Source: Aphrophora alni (Eukaryota > Arthropoda > Insecta > Hemiptera > Aphrophoridae). Taken from it: DNA of 64,000 nt. The stretch lies in NCBI GenBank assembly GCA_963513935.1, contig OY740770.1, positions 86,773,267-86,837,266 on the forward strand, written 5' to 3'. The notes below the pieces were generated by a model that made no database searches, was not told the DNA's origin, and worked only from the letters and a program-made list of their open reading frames with translations. A program made the translations under genes and the position numbers. The stretch's first letter is position 1. Each line of letters begins with the position of its first letter. Shown piece after piece: positions 22,948 to 34,674 of the stretch.

Positions 22948-23325
22948 CTGTACATAATTTTAGATAATTTATTAATTTAGGATTATTAAAAATTAGAATT
23001 TAATATATTGATTATTAGATAATTTCTTTGCTGATAATAAAGCTAAATGATGTCATCATTATTGGAGAAATAGACAGACACTAGATCATGAAATCATCTT
23101 ATAAACTGTGCAAAACCTCTAACTTTTTCATTCACCTATACACAAAATGAAAAACTAACATAACATAAAATAAATGCCACTGCCCAACTTATTTCTTTAT
23201 ATTACTTATACTATGTCAGAAAGATTTTTTTTTGTAAATTCTTAATTTCACTCCATATATTTTTTATTGAATTATAGGTTGATGTAGGCACAGGTATTTA
23301 TAGCTTCCCCTCATCAAAAGTTCCT

Positions 23326-23330
<5 letters not shown>

Positions 23331-23365
<35 letters not shown>
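23331..23365 (+). repeat. (TA)n microsatellite
   Basis: About 17 TA units in the intron. Confidence 0.95.
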
Positions 23366-23368
<3 letters not shown>

Positions 23369-24308
23369 TCCTCCCCACTCCCTTGAAACTACCAACTTAA
23401 AATTTCAAATAGCAACTTACCCCTTGAGACAACTTTAATTAAAGGCCATAAAAAAAGTACTCAAATCGGAGCATTAGTTCAGCTGGAATGAAATTGGTTG
23501 TTTTGATTTTGAGAAATTACATCTCTTATAAAAATTTCACAAAAAATGTATGTTTTTTACTGTTATAGTTTCAATTGGCATTTAGACGACCAATATGTTT
23601 TATTTGGGGACCTAAGCAGCTACAATATAGCAAATTTTTATCAAAATGCTTGGTGGTAATTTGTTTAGAAAATCACAATTTTAATAAAAATCAAAATTAG
23701 AAATAAATAATTAGAGCTGATTATGAGAAAATTGAAATCGTAAGTTGTATGATGGTAGGTACCAGTAAATTGCGAGTTATACAAAAAAATGGAAGAATCC
23801 ATATCAAATTTGATCAAAATTGGTCTACACATTTGTGCTGTACACTACTGCACAGTTGACAGATGGCAGCAGATAGGTAACAGATATTATTCCAAAAAGT
23901 ACTTTTTTGTCTTCAGAGAACTTCAAAATGTATATAAATATGCAGTTGACTCATCACTTAAATTTATACTGTGTATGTGTAAGAAAGTAAAACTCAATGT
24001 ATGTTTACTAATCCTCTTTCAAAATTTCCCTTGTTCAATTTTTTTTTTATCGTACTTGTACATATACCTAAGTATTTATTAAAAAACTTAACAAAAAATA
24101 TTGGTTTTCCCCCCATATAATCTGATTTACAAAAAAAAAAAAAAAAAAAAGGCTATATTTAAAAAATAATTCGATCTTGAAATGTCCTTCAAAACATCCT
24201 CTAAATAGGAAATCAGTCAAGCAATTTACCTCTCTTCTCTTTTGAAATCATATACCTTTGTCTGAAACATTTTCTGCTTACATTCAGTGTCCTTAATAAG
24301 AGACATAT

Positions 24309-24560
24309 TGTAACGAAATAGAGGGCTCCCAAAAGGTCAGAGTTCGGCAGGCCATTGTGAAGATTTGAAAGGGTTGACAGCTACAAAAACGACCCTAACG
24401 TCAGTCACGGACCCCAAGGAGTCAAAGCATTCAAAAGTTCAATGCCTTCAACCGAAATTATTTTAAAAGGACCAATGAAAGGAATTGCATCATTCTAAAG
24501 TAACGTAAAAGATTTAAAATAAGCCAATGAAGGCAGAGGATCGGGATATAAAGCAGTATG
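24309..24560 (+). mobile_element. possible LTR fragment
   Basis: A less AT-rich block beginning TGTAACGAAATAGAGGGC and containing two CCAATGA boxes (24473, 24524) followed by GATATAAAGCAG at 24545, like CCAAT and TATA elements of an LTR promoter. No partner repeat was found in the window. Confidence 0.3.
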
Positions 24561-25118
24561 AAAATAAAAATTATAAATAAGATTTGTTATAATATATGCA
24601 CATATTTTTGAGGCTATTTAATTTGTCTGTGGATAAAAAATACCTCATTAAACATCATTTAAAAACAATTTAATCATACAAGGGTAAAATTTAAATCGGC
24701 TAACAAAACTAAGTTTCTTAAAATCGATTGAGAAACATACAAGTTGAATAAACACAATTTAAACCAGTTTGTTATTTGCTATATTTAAAGTGATTGACAA
24801 ATAAAAATGTATGCAATTTAATAGGTTAACATAAATTTTATTGTTACATCTATAATTTTTTTTAAATTTCTTGATCGTATTCTGTATCTCAACCCAATAA
24901 TGCCTTTATATTTTTCATGGGAATAACTAATAATCAAGTGGTTGCCAGCTTAAAATATAAGCTTGAATTATACAGTTAAAGAACTAAGGATAGTCTAATC
25001 TATTTAACACATTTATTTGTGTATTGTTTTGTCTTATTTAACATTTAAACAAAAATATCATTAGTTATTATTTGATGAAACTCCTCAGTCAAGGCAGTAA
25101 AATAATTTTAAAACTTAC

Positions 25119-25318
25119 CTAAAAAATTGTTTGTTCGCTTCAGTTGTGAAATTGACAAATTACATGCTTTCTTTGGTAATTGTGTGATGAGGTTATATCC
25201 TGTGGGAAGCTGTGGTCTTGTAAACAATCCTGAAATGATCCTGCAGGATGAGTTGTCTTTGCTGCATAAATTGCAGGAATCTATTTGTAGTAGAGAATTT
25301 GAAGCTCCATCACATAAG
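25119..25318 (-). CDS. ADAMTS/ADAMTS-like gene, exon: cysteine-rich end to spacer start
   Basis: 200 nt (1+198+1) ending at TTTTTTAG|GTAAG. It reads LCDGASNSLLQIDSCNLCSK, DNSSCRIISGLFTRPQLPTG, then YNLITQLPKKACNLSISQLK and RTNNFL. The pattern CDG..(x)S....D.C..C..DNSSCR is the end of the cysteine-rich domain of ADAMTS proteins; GLFT....L.GYN.I..(L)P..A.N(L).I.QL is the spacer start. Family members usually read DKCGVCGGDNS here; this protein has DSCNLCSKDNS, so the Gly-Gly is lost. The 5' end is uncertain: the AG five bases further out (exon end 25323, phase 0) is also usable. Confidence 0.88.
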
Positions 25319-25944
25319 CTTATCTAAACAGAACGAAATTACACTTAATTAAATTAATAATATTGTACTTTAAATTTTTTCATTAAATAAAAATTTTGGT
25401 TATGAGTTTTGTGTTGCTTTATCTCTTATAATGTGTAAAATAGCTGTATATTTAATTTGATCTAATTGAACAATCTGTTTTTCTTTTTCCACAAACATAT
25501 TTTTTTGAACTGTTCCGGGCTAGGTTGTCAGTTATGTCATATTTTTAAGGCACCTTATATAGTAAGTGTATAAGAGGCATATGATGATGTGCTCTATTTC
25601 TTTAACACAAATATACCCATGTTATGTTACAGCATCAGGAGCATAAAAATAATTAAAAATTAGGCCTATGAGTTTTAGGTTCAAATTTTTGAGCTATAAA
25701 ACAACAAATTTTAAATGACTAGAGATTGACTAGGATATCCCAGCATAGTAATATTTATTTGCCTGTTCTGGATTTGTTACACACTACAGGGATGATAGAT
25801 TTAACTCATAAAAACAACTTCTTTTAGGAATCAATGGATTACAACAATAGGTTTTTCTGTAATTTTTTTTCAACTGCTGAAACACTTTCTCTGTACAAAG
25901 TATATCTGAGAAAAGTGAAAGAAAAACTTATGCAGTAATTTAAA

Positions 25945-25949
<5 letters not shown>

Positions 25950-26010
<61 letters not shown>
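25950..26010 (+). repeat. (TA)n microsatellite
   Basis: About 30 TA units. Confidence 0.95.
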
Positions 26011-26012
<2 letters not shown>

Positions 26013-26924
26013 CTGAAGTTTACTAAAAACATTTCCAGTCCACCACACAGTTCAGAGCTCTCATGTTAGGAAGAGTATAAACAAAAATGAAACTTTATAT
26101 GAGTAAAATTATTGTTTGACAATGAGTGAAATAACTGAAAAAAACTGAAGAAATAACTTTTTAAATTTTATCCATAAAGTGGTATTTATTAATACATATT
26201 TTGTTATAAATAATGTGTATATTAAAACTGAATTTACTGAATGTAAGAAGTTTTTCCTCATATATTTGTAGTGTACATAATGTTGATATGGTAAATAAAT
26301 TTACTGGAACATTTTGTCAGTTCTCGATTTGTTTAATGATTTTTGAAAACAAAATATTTAAGATAATGTTTGTCGTTTATCTGTAGAAAGAGTTTAAAAT
26401 TCTTTTTGGATCGATAGAGGCAATATTTTTATAACGCATTGACTATTTTTCCTCACTTTATTTTACAATATTATTTAAAATAGAGTGTCCAAAAAACCAA
26501 ACAATACATATTTTTTATTATTTTCAAAACAAAAAAAAAAGCTGTTTCTGGAGTTATATCATCAGGTCAAAATACTTTCTACCACATGATGGTGAATTGG
26601 AAAATGTATAACCTAAACCAATGTGCCATCTTAATTTAAAAGAAAATTAAGTTTATTGAGTAAAGTAAAAACCGAGGCATATTGGGTTAGTTCATTAAAA
26701 CCTCCTAATTAAAAAAACAAAAACAAAAAAACATAATTATATTTTGAGACATTCAATCTTTTAGTCCAGTAATACTTTTCCCTTTTTGATTAATAGCTAA
26801 ATTTTAAAGGTGATTAAGAAAACTATTTATATATTTATGTTAAAGTGAACCATTTATGTTCTTTAGCAACACTTTAGGGAAATTGTTGTGTCTCTATAAA
26901 TACTAACTTGTGAAAAATTTTGTT

Positions 26925-27200
26925 TGAAGGATAGGACTATACTACGGGGAAACAGTGTGTAGGCTATGCAGGTTAGATGAGGAACCCACAAGTCTTATAG
27001 TTTATGATTGTACAGTACTGTAATAGAGTGTTTGGTTACCAAAATCCTGGTGAACACCCGCTGGATGAGTTAGTTAGTGAACTACTAAAACTCATGGAGG
27101 TGAGTTATTTGAATCCTCGCTGAACTAGAGTTAAGAAGCTTAGTTGCACAATAGGTCAATGGTCACGGACCAGGGAATGTTTAACTCTTTAACCTCTCAT
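26925..27200 (+). pseudogene. 3' tail of an R1-like LINE
   Basis: The frame YYGETVCRLCRLDEEPTSLI followed by VYDCTVL matches the C-terminal zinc-knuckle-like C.LC...EE...H(L)..C..L motif of R1/LOA/Jockey elements that follows the RNase H domain. Stops follow soon after. Only the tail is present, as expected for a 5'-truncated LINE copy. Confidence 0.5.
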
Positions 27201-27234
27201 TTTAATCTAATTTAATATCTTTATGGTATAAAAA

Positions 27235-27365
27235 ACTCGTATCTGTCAAATGTAGTCTTTATTTTTATTTTACATTCTATGTGGCTACATGTTTCACTAC
27301 CACAGGCAGCATCATCAGGCCAGCTGCTATGTCCACTCAAACACTTATAAATACACAACACTTGT
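27235..27365 (-). repeat. hammerhead-bearing repeat, copy 1
   Basis: The reverse strand matches 48720-48900 on plus over GTGTACAAAAAAATGTATGA AAATATGTGTT, then AAGTGTTTGAGTGGACATAG, CAGCTGGCCTGATGATGCTG and ATGTAGCCACATA. The opposite orientations show a mobile family. The match extends to about 27405. Confidence 0.8.
27282..27322 (-). ncRNA. candidate hammerhead ribozyme, copy 1
   Basis: Reverse strand, 5' to 3': TGGC (27322-27319), core CTGATGA (27318-27312), one extra U, stem II GCTGCC/GGTAGT with loop TGT, GAAA, minimal stem III AC/GT around AT, cleavage triplet GTA, then GCCA (27285-27282) pairing with TGGC as stem I. All invariant hammerhead core bases (CUGAUGA, GAAA, UH) are in place. 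One stem II pair differs from copy 2 (G-U instead of G-C), so pairing is kept. The unpaired U before stem II departs from the textbook core. Confidence 0.45.
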
Positions 27366-28329
27366 AACACATATTTTCATACATTTTTTTGTACACGTCA
27401 TATAATAAATAAATTTGTTTAACATTGTTACACTTGAGAGGTACCTCTTCTGGTGTGTTTCCTCTAAGGTCTTGCTGTTATAAATTGTGTTGGAAATATT
27501 TTACATTATTTGAAAATAATTTGATTTCATAATAACAACTAGTTTTGGTCCACAAGAAGCAGCAATCCAGCCATCAAGTCAAATGTAAATAGTTAACTAC
27601 CTATTTTCGAAACACAGCATTTGTTGTTTTATCTTCTTGTATGATATTTTCTTTATAAACATTCGATGTTGGAATGTATTAGTTGTATTTATTTGTTATT
27701 TCTCTGCAGTTCAACTGTTTATTGTTTGTGTTTATACTACAACCATCAATGTGGTGTCAACCTGTGAATTAAACCCTACAATGTGTAAACAACACAGAAA
27801 TACTTCAGGATATCCTTTGGTGGCCGTTAAAATAGAAGACTTCATAAATAAACTTTGCACAAATATTTTCTCTCACACACGCTTGGGAATAACCATGTAT
27901 GTAATAAACAAGAAAATGTGGCCGATAAAATATAATAAATACATTACATGGTTTTTCTAAAAGGACACTAACTTTAATGAGAGTTTATTTAAACTCATGG
28001 CAAAATATAAACTGAGATTTTATTTTACAAGCTGTTTGGTTTATTAGTTTGGGCCATTAAACACTTCAAATAAACAAAAATGTAGTAAAAATGGTGTTCA
28101 TGGCTTTAAAAAATAGATAATTTATTTTAACACTAAAAGCTACTTGTTGAGGAATAATTATTAGCTTACAATCCTAGATTTGGCATTTCTTTAGGATAGA
28201 TACTTGAATATTTGTTGACTTTCAATAGCTTCCAAGCAGTTTTGTTAATTCAAATATTATGTTTGAAAGTCGAGATAGAATCGAGGGATGAAAATTATGT
28301 ACTTATAGTGAAGAAGTATTTCTCTCTGG

Positions 28330-28560
28330 GACTAACTTAAAGTGAGTACAGGTTTGGGAATTCTGAGGTACTCTAGCTAGATCCTACAACTTTCTTCATT
28401 TAGTCTGGGGTTAGATCCCTCTCTTTGATCTTTCTTATAAAATCCCTCTTGACCAAACCTTGCTCTCTTCCAACTCTGACACAATTAGAGTATTTGAGGA
28501 CAAGACAAGTGTCCACCATTTTATGCTCTGTTTTTTGTTAAGACAGTAACGAAAAAAATT
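28330..28560 (-). repeat. dispersed family D, copy
   Basis: The reverse strand carries GTTGGAAGAGAGCAAGGTTT GGTCAAGAGGGAT.TTATA, GATCAAAGAGAGGGATCTAA and, further on, CCTGTACTCACTT. The same phrases occur at 32560, 43840, 48940, 49330, 59150 and 62660. Confidence 0.7.
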
Positions 28561-29176
28561 GTTTTTCACCTTAAAAAATAATAATAAAAAGGATACTCTA
28601 TTTATTAAATAGATAGTTTAGTTTTTTATTCAAGCATAAAATCTGCACAAAACTTTAAATTCTATCGAATCTATTAATATTCTATTCGAATCTATTATCG
28701 AACCTAATAATATACAAAATATACCAAAAAACTAAAACTAAATAAATAAGTCCGCTGTAAATCCTGCTGATCTGTGAAAAATATTCTAGTGCTTTAAAAT
28801 TGAAAAGTTTTGATTTAAAGTAGAATCTTTTCTCTTTGATGACTTATGGTCAACAAATAGGGTTACTTCAGATCTCCTGACCTTTTCTGATGATTATCCA
28901 ATTTTTCACATGGTGACCTTTATGAATTCATGGATCATGTCATCAAAGATCTCACATCAGTTAGGTAAATAGGCCATGTTCTGATTTGCAATATTTATTT
29001 GAGGGTGGATGTCCAGCAAATGATGAAAAATACTGATAATTATATTTTATATATTATTATGCACAGTTTTTTACGTTTTTTTAATGATAGAAATGACTTC
29101 TGGATCATGTTGTATAGTGTTATGTATTAACTATATAGACATATTATAATATTATAACACAAGTTCACAAACTTAC

Positions 29177-29240
29177 CCATGCTGAAAACAGCAGAAGGTA
29201 CATTTCCGCGTATACCATAATTCTGCAGGTAAGTTACATC
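29177..29240 (-). CDS. possible further upstream exon of the ADAMTS-like gene
   Basis: A 64-nt open segment with a good acceptor (TTTCCTATAG) and donor (CATGG|GTAAGTTT) on the reverse strand. In the frame fitting the exon ending at 25318 it encodes CNLPAELWYTRKCTFCCFQH followed by Gly. That is Cys-rich, as the cysteine-rich domain should be, but I do not see a clear family motif (the usual C.x4.Cx4.GCD spacing is off by one). A second frame (DVTYLQNYGIRGNVPS...) is also open, and a donor-like site exists on the other strand too. It may be chance. Confidence 0.33.
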
Positions 29241-30277
29241 CTATAGGAAAGCATATTTTCACACAAAATATTTAAAATGTCTTTAATATTATGATATATT
29301 TATCTGTCAATTACTTATCGATAAAATCACTATAATCAGTATCAATAGTTATCTATATTTAGAACAGATTTTTGTTATTATAAGTTATGAAAATTTATAA
29401 TTAAAAAAAAAAAAAGAAAAAAAAGACAACTCACATATGTATTGACATTTCACATTTATGTGTTCACTATATGTGTATATGTTCACTATATGTTTTCACA
29501 TTTAGCCATATATATTTGTAAATCTAAAAACTTAGATAAAGTTTACGATTCCAAAGTACAATAAAAACTTAAATCATTTTAATATCAGTTGGAATATAAT
29601 ATTTAGACAATCTATTTTTGTTTATTTAAAATAGTAACAAATTCACAACAATAACGGTTTTTAAACTTATTAAGTAAAACTAGAACTATGATTTATCAAT
29701 GTTGAATTAAATCTGTGTACAAATGGAGTAGATAATTTTAATTTTGTAAATTCTTTTAATATATCAAGACAGGAAAAATTGGGAAATTATTTCATTTAAA
29801 TAAGTTGAATTTGATGTTTGATGTGGTTTAAATGTACAAAATGGAAAAAAAAAGTTTAGTTGTAATATATTGAAACTGCTTTAAAAAACCGATAACTTTA
29901 TTACAATTTTCTAATTTGTTATAAAATTCCTGAAATCACAAAGTCTTTTAATATTCTGAATAAATGCAGAATTTTTTTACTTCAATATCAACAAATGTTT
30001 AATAATTATTAACATTAACAACTTTGTATGTAATTTATTATTATTCATTTTAAATAACATGTCTATCAAGTAGTTTAATTAAAAATATATAAATGAGACA
30101 AGTTGTATTTAATAATTATGTACACATTTAAATAAAATAACGAGAAGGAAGTAGGAAAATTAATAAGCAAAAGAGTTTTGCATTGAACTAACGCATACTA
30201 AAAGTGCACTCCGAACGGTTGAACGATCAAACGCACACTGCAGTTCTGTGAGACCTGTTTACATCCTGCGTACTTAC

Positions 30278-30330
30278 GTGTGCTGCACACTGTCCCGCGC
30301 GATGAAAATCAACTCCAATAGTTGTTTCAT
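30278..30330 (-). other. short ORF with strong donor in a GC-rich patch (possible 5' exon)
   Basis: On the reverse strand an ATG at 30330 opens MKQLLELIFIARDSVQHT and runs into an ACAC|GTAAGT donor at 30276-30277. The surrounding 120 bases are richer in CG dinucleotides than anything near. It could be a first exon or alternative promoter of the gene to its left, but the phase does not fit the candidate exon at 29177 and the peptide is a poor signal sequence. Recorded as a weak lead only. Confidence 0.15.
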
Positions 30331-30899
30331 AGCAACTTGTTAGGTCTAAATACACATTACAATCTCATCTATAATAATATCTGTATGATAGTGTGAATTT
30401 GAATGATGAATACAGTACTAGAAAACTGTGTAACTGTCCAAAATGGGATTTTGTGGAACAACTCAAAGTTTTCATTTATAAAGCTCCATTGAATAATATA
30501 CCTCATTTTAAAAATCTTGTTTAAAAGAAAATTACTAGGCATAACTTACTACAGGTTATTCAAATCTAAAGTGGTGTTAGGTCAAATATTAAAATTAAAA
30601 ATACATTTCAGAATATAATCTATAAAAATAAAAAGCAGACCAAAGTAACACAGGAAAAATTTAATGTCATTTCGTTCAAGTTTCATCAGGAAGTTGCATT
30701 AATCAAAAATTTTAGCTTTAACTTCAATATCTATTTTTGTTCAATACTGAAATTTTAAAGTACATTAGCAAAAATGTTTAAAATTAGTTTTAGTATTATT
30801 TTCATGTTTTTAATATTAATGGTACTGTCACAGTTCAATAAAATAACAGTTTATGTTTTCATGAATTAAAACCATTAATTAAAATTAAAATTGAAACTT

Positions 30900-30970
30900 T
30901 AATTTATTTTTTCTCCTGTAATCCTTTTGTAGGTAAGGTGATGATGACCAAGAGGTTTTTTACCTTTAAA
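30900..30970 (-). repeat. dispersed family D, short fragment
   Basis: The reverse strand reads TGTTTAAAGGTAAAAAACCT CTTGGTCATCATCACCTT, the 5' end of family D. Confidence 0.5.
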
Positions 30971-32549
30971 CATTACGAAAAAATAAATTCTTAAATAATA
31001 TTCAAAAAGAGGAAGACTTAATTAAAATATGAATCTGGCGAATCAGCTACAGGTTGAGTAACATCTTAAACGTAAAAATGCATTCTTCTTCCTACGATGG
31101 ATTTGATATCCAAATTCAATACATATATGTAAAAATAATTACTACACACAGTCATCCCTAGCCCTACATCTACAGAGATAACCATTCAATTAGTAAAGCA
31201 ATTTTACTATATCCATTACATATAGTACAGAGAAAGTTATAATGGGTCCAAAAATTAATGTTGAATTTTTTACGAATATGTCCGTCTTGAGGTCTCTGAG
31301 TCCAAAAAGTGAGTTTTGGAATGGTGTCTTCTGTCGTCTGTACATTACTTTACAACCCAACACGCAGACCGTTTATAATTAAATTTGGTATGTAGGGATA
31401 TTTTGGCCATATTGCGGGAAATATTTCTTTAATACTCATAATATGAAGGTAAGTTAAAGACAAACACACAAAACAACATTTTTTAAAAACAGCTTTTTGC
31501 GATTTTAATAAAATAAAATGTTGCTTTAAAGAGCCAAACAAATTGCATTTCTTTCCTTTCCCAAAAAATGCCGATTTTTTAGTTGCCGATGAAAAACAAA
31601 AATAAATCGGCCATGGTTCTGTTATAAGAGACGTAATTTCATAAAATATATTTCATTCACATTTTTGTGAAATTTTTAAATAATGACCCAAAATTGCAAG
31701 TAAATAAATACAACAGCGCAGGAATAATTGACAAACCTTTACCGCCGTCATTTTAACCTTGATTTTAATGAAATACCATTGACACTCAGGACGCATTATG
31801 GCACAAGAGAACCAAGTATACGTTCTATTTAAATATATTTTCAAATAACGTGTCCATGGTTCATTTTACTCTATTATTAACAACTAAGTAACATTTTTAG
31901 TAAATTTTTATTTGGTTTTGGGTATGTTGGATTGAGAAAGTTTGTGCAAAGTTTTGGCACAGTTTGTTTTGGTATTACTTATCAACCGATACTGACAGAC
32001 AACTAAACTGTCGTTGATGTCGAGATGCTAAATACAAAAATCTCTAATTAATTTTCGTCTAATGTGAACCAAAAGAGAACTAAAATAAAGTTAGTCAACT
32101 TATTCACTATTACCGAGATTTTCCTTACAACATGTTTATAAATGCAAGTAATGATAAGCTCGTTGACCATTCAACCTATCACAGGAGACGTATAATTAGA
32201 TAGATCTTGATGTAGATAGGGGGCGGGGCTATGCAAATTTCCTTTAATATGAGACTACTCTTATTAAGATCTTGAAGTTTAACATGGGAAAGTTCAAGAA
32301 TAGGTTTTACTGGATATTAAGTTAGGACTTCACTAGACTTAACATGCTTCCTATGTGATGTCATTACGGCCTGCCTCTGCATAATTAGGTGCGAACTAAA
32401 ACAAATATCTGGGTGTTTCAAAATAAAACTGCAGATTATTTATCCGTCAATATGGTTTATTGTCTTTTAACGGTGGTTGTTAGTTTTTAGTACAATTGAA
32501 ATATATGAAAATCCACTTTGAGAAATTGATTTATTCATGCATTTATAAT
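30971..32549. other. no gene recognised
   Basis: AT-rich. A phrase at 31280-31400 (GTCTGTACATTACTTTACAA CCC...CAGACCGTTTATAA.TAAATTTGG) reads like a transposon end, but I found no partner. Confidence 0.5.
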
Positions 32550-32800
32550 TTTTTATGTTTAAAGACGTAAAACCTCTCGGTCATCCTTATAAAAAGGAAG
32601 AAGAGAATATAAAAACAAACTTTTAATAATTGAAAAGAGTCAAGTTCGGATAAAAACAAGATTTGGTAAAGAGAGACTTAATAGAAAAGATGAATGAAAT
32701 GGATCTAACCTAAGACTATAAAATATGAAGAAACGTGAAATTCAACTAAAAGGCATCCGCTTTTGCATGGCATCTAAGGGATTAGGAGACCCTTATAAAC
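32550..32800 (+). repeat. dispersed family D, copy
   Basis: AAACCTCTCGGTCATCCTTA TAAAAAGGAAGAAGAGAATA, ACAAGATTTGGTAAAGAGAG, AAAGATGAATGAAATGGATC TAACCTAAG follow in the family order. Confidence 0.7.
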
Positions 32801-32913
32801 ACGCACACAAAGGCAGCTGCTCGTGTCCTCTCCGCTCGGCAGGTAGATGACTCATAACTGGGGCCCTCAGTGTGTAATTGCTACTTCTTAAAAATATGAA
32901 ATTTAAGTAATGG

Positions 32914-33326
32914 CAATGACTACATAAATACTATAAGACACGACATGGCCATGTTAAATATTCTACGCTTATTCTTGAGTTGTCCAATACCCGCTAGGTC
33001 GCTCTGCTAGAGAATCTGAAGTTGATGTGACTGGCGCTAGGTGGCTCTACGGTAAAACAATGTTTCAGGCGGGTAAGAGAAAACGCACTGATGCCACATA
33101 TGGGACCAGAGATGCGAGGGAAGGTCGAGAATCGCTTATCTCAGCGCACGAACTGACAACACTGACTATGCTGACGGAAGTAAGTGAGAAGGTTTGTGAG
33201 AGAGAGGTCAACAGTTGTACAGTCTCAACCAAGTGGGATGCGTACAGTCAAGCACCTGCTGCTAGCGCTTTCTGATAGCTGTGTGTCAAACCTATGTCGT
33301 GTCTTATAGTATTTATGTAGTCATTG
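32914..33326. mobile_element. 413-bp TIR element with 7-bp target duplication
   Basis: Perfect 33-base terminal inverted repeats (CAATGACTACATAAATACTA TAAGACACGACAT and its complement) flanked by GTAATGG at 32907-32913 and GTAATGG at 33327-33333. The interior is GC-richer than the surroundings and carries one frame at 33027-33275 without recognisable motif; its Thr/Ser/Lys-rich sequence is probably not a protein. A non-autonomous DNA transposon of unknown superfamily. Confidence 0.85.
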
Positions 33327-33333
33327 GTAATGG

Positions 33334-34590
33334 CATTAGTTTATTTGTAAACTTCATGCAATTCCAAGAAAAATGACAGCAAACTCGGTATGATTATGAT
33401 AATACATGAGGTTAAATATGGATATTAGTCTTTTATATTTAATATACCGAGTACCATTATTTTTTTTGTTACATTTTGACATCAAGTGTGTTATAGTAAC
33501 ACAAGTAACAATAAATTATATCATTGATTTATTTTTAGCGCGTTTATACACTGTATATATAAATCAAAATGGAAACTTGTAAGTGCAGAGTTAAAATAAC
33601 CTTTTTTTTTTTTACCTCGCAGTTTCTTCATGTAAGTGCGGGTAACTGGTTGAATCATTTTTCTTAATCTTGGTTAACAGTAACTATATATGTTGAGAAT
33701 ACTCATTTTTCTCGCAATTTAACAAAGATTACGAAAATCATAATTTAATTAAGATTATCATTTTTGTTAAATGTGTCATAATTTGCAAGAGTTTCATTAA
33801 GCTGTATTCCTGCGCGCGCGGGTCAAGGGTGTGGGGCCCGGATGCTCGTGAGTGCGCGTGCGAGAGCAAGGGTCTCTTAATCCCTTTGATGCCGCGCGAA
33901 AGTGGATGCCCTATAGTACACTTCGGAATTGTACCAAGCCTGTACTCACTAGAGCCTCTGAAGGTTTGATAACGTATAAAAGAACCTAAAAACGTCCTCA
34001 GAAGTTCGTCTTCCGATATTAAAACATTTGTTTTCAATTATTAGAATCGTTACTTTTTGGATCCTCTTTCTCAACATTTCTACAGGAATAAAATTTGGAC
34101 GGATAAAAAACAAAGGGAAATGATTTAAAAATAAACCTACAAATGTGGCTAATTATACTCACATAGACTCGAAATGTAAGTCAGTAAATCAGCCAGACCG
34201 ATTGATTTATAACACGATTAACATGCAAAAGTATTTTTTTTTTTTTTTTAACTTTAGAATGGATATGTATATCGTTAAGAATGGACTTGGTGGTATGAAA
34301 AGAAAAATGTATTCACTTTGAGTATACAATCAAGTATTTATTAATACAAATGTTAATCATTCGCATTATTTTATTTTAGGCGGATATCTCATAAAATATC
34401 AATTTATGAGAAGAATATGTAGTGTAATTTCTTATAGAATATAAAATTCTGAATGTAAAAGATAACTTGAGGTACTTTTGTAATTAAAATAGTTAAGCAG
34501 CTACAATTAATTAAAATATATTCATTATGACATGATGGCGGGCGATGTTGAGCCAAGCTCATAAAGAACTGAAATAACGAATACAGGTAC
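33334..34590. other. no gene recognised
   Basis: AT-rich except a CG-containing patch at 33810-33900 (GCGCGCGCGGGTC.., GTGCGCGTGCG), which might be a promoter-like or repeat-derived island. The minus frame 33738-34037 over it has no motif. Confidence 0.4.
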
Positions 34591-34591
34591 A

Positions 34592-34659
<68 letters not shown>
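34592..34659 (+). repeat. (TA)n microsatellite
   Basis: About 33 TA units followed by a T run. Confidence 0.95.

Positions 34660-34674
<15 letters not shown>

Larger units (their letters stand above)
22948..25118 (-). other. intron of the ADAMTS-like gene
   Basis: It holds a (TA)n tract at 23331-23365, a poly-A run at 24131-24150 and a possible LTR remnant at 24309-24560. The frame at 23789-24082 on plus has no recognisable feature and is probably chance. Confidence 0.85.
25319..29176 (-). other. region upstream of the cysteine-rich exon (intron)
   Basis: It holds a (TA)n tract, a LINE tail, a hammerhead-like repeat and a dispersed-family copy. The plus frame at 27637-27960 begins hydrophobic and has no stop for 107 residues, but I see no homology or splice context and treat it as chance. 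Confidence 0.7.

Noticed and set aside
27637..27960. 107-residue plus frame with hydrophobic start
   Set aside because: No motif, no homology I can recall, no convincing splice or promoter context; T-rich DNA readily gives such frames.
33027..33275. 82-residue frame in a GC-richer patch
   Set aside because: It is the interior of the 413-bp TIR element and has no transposase motif.
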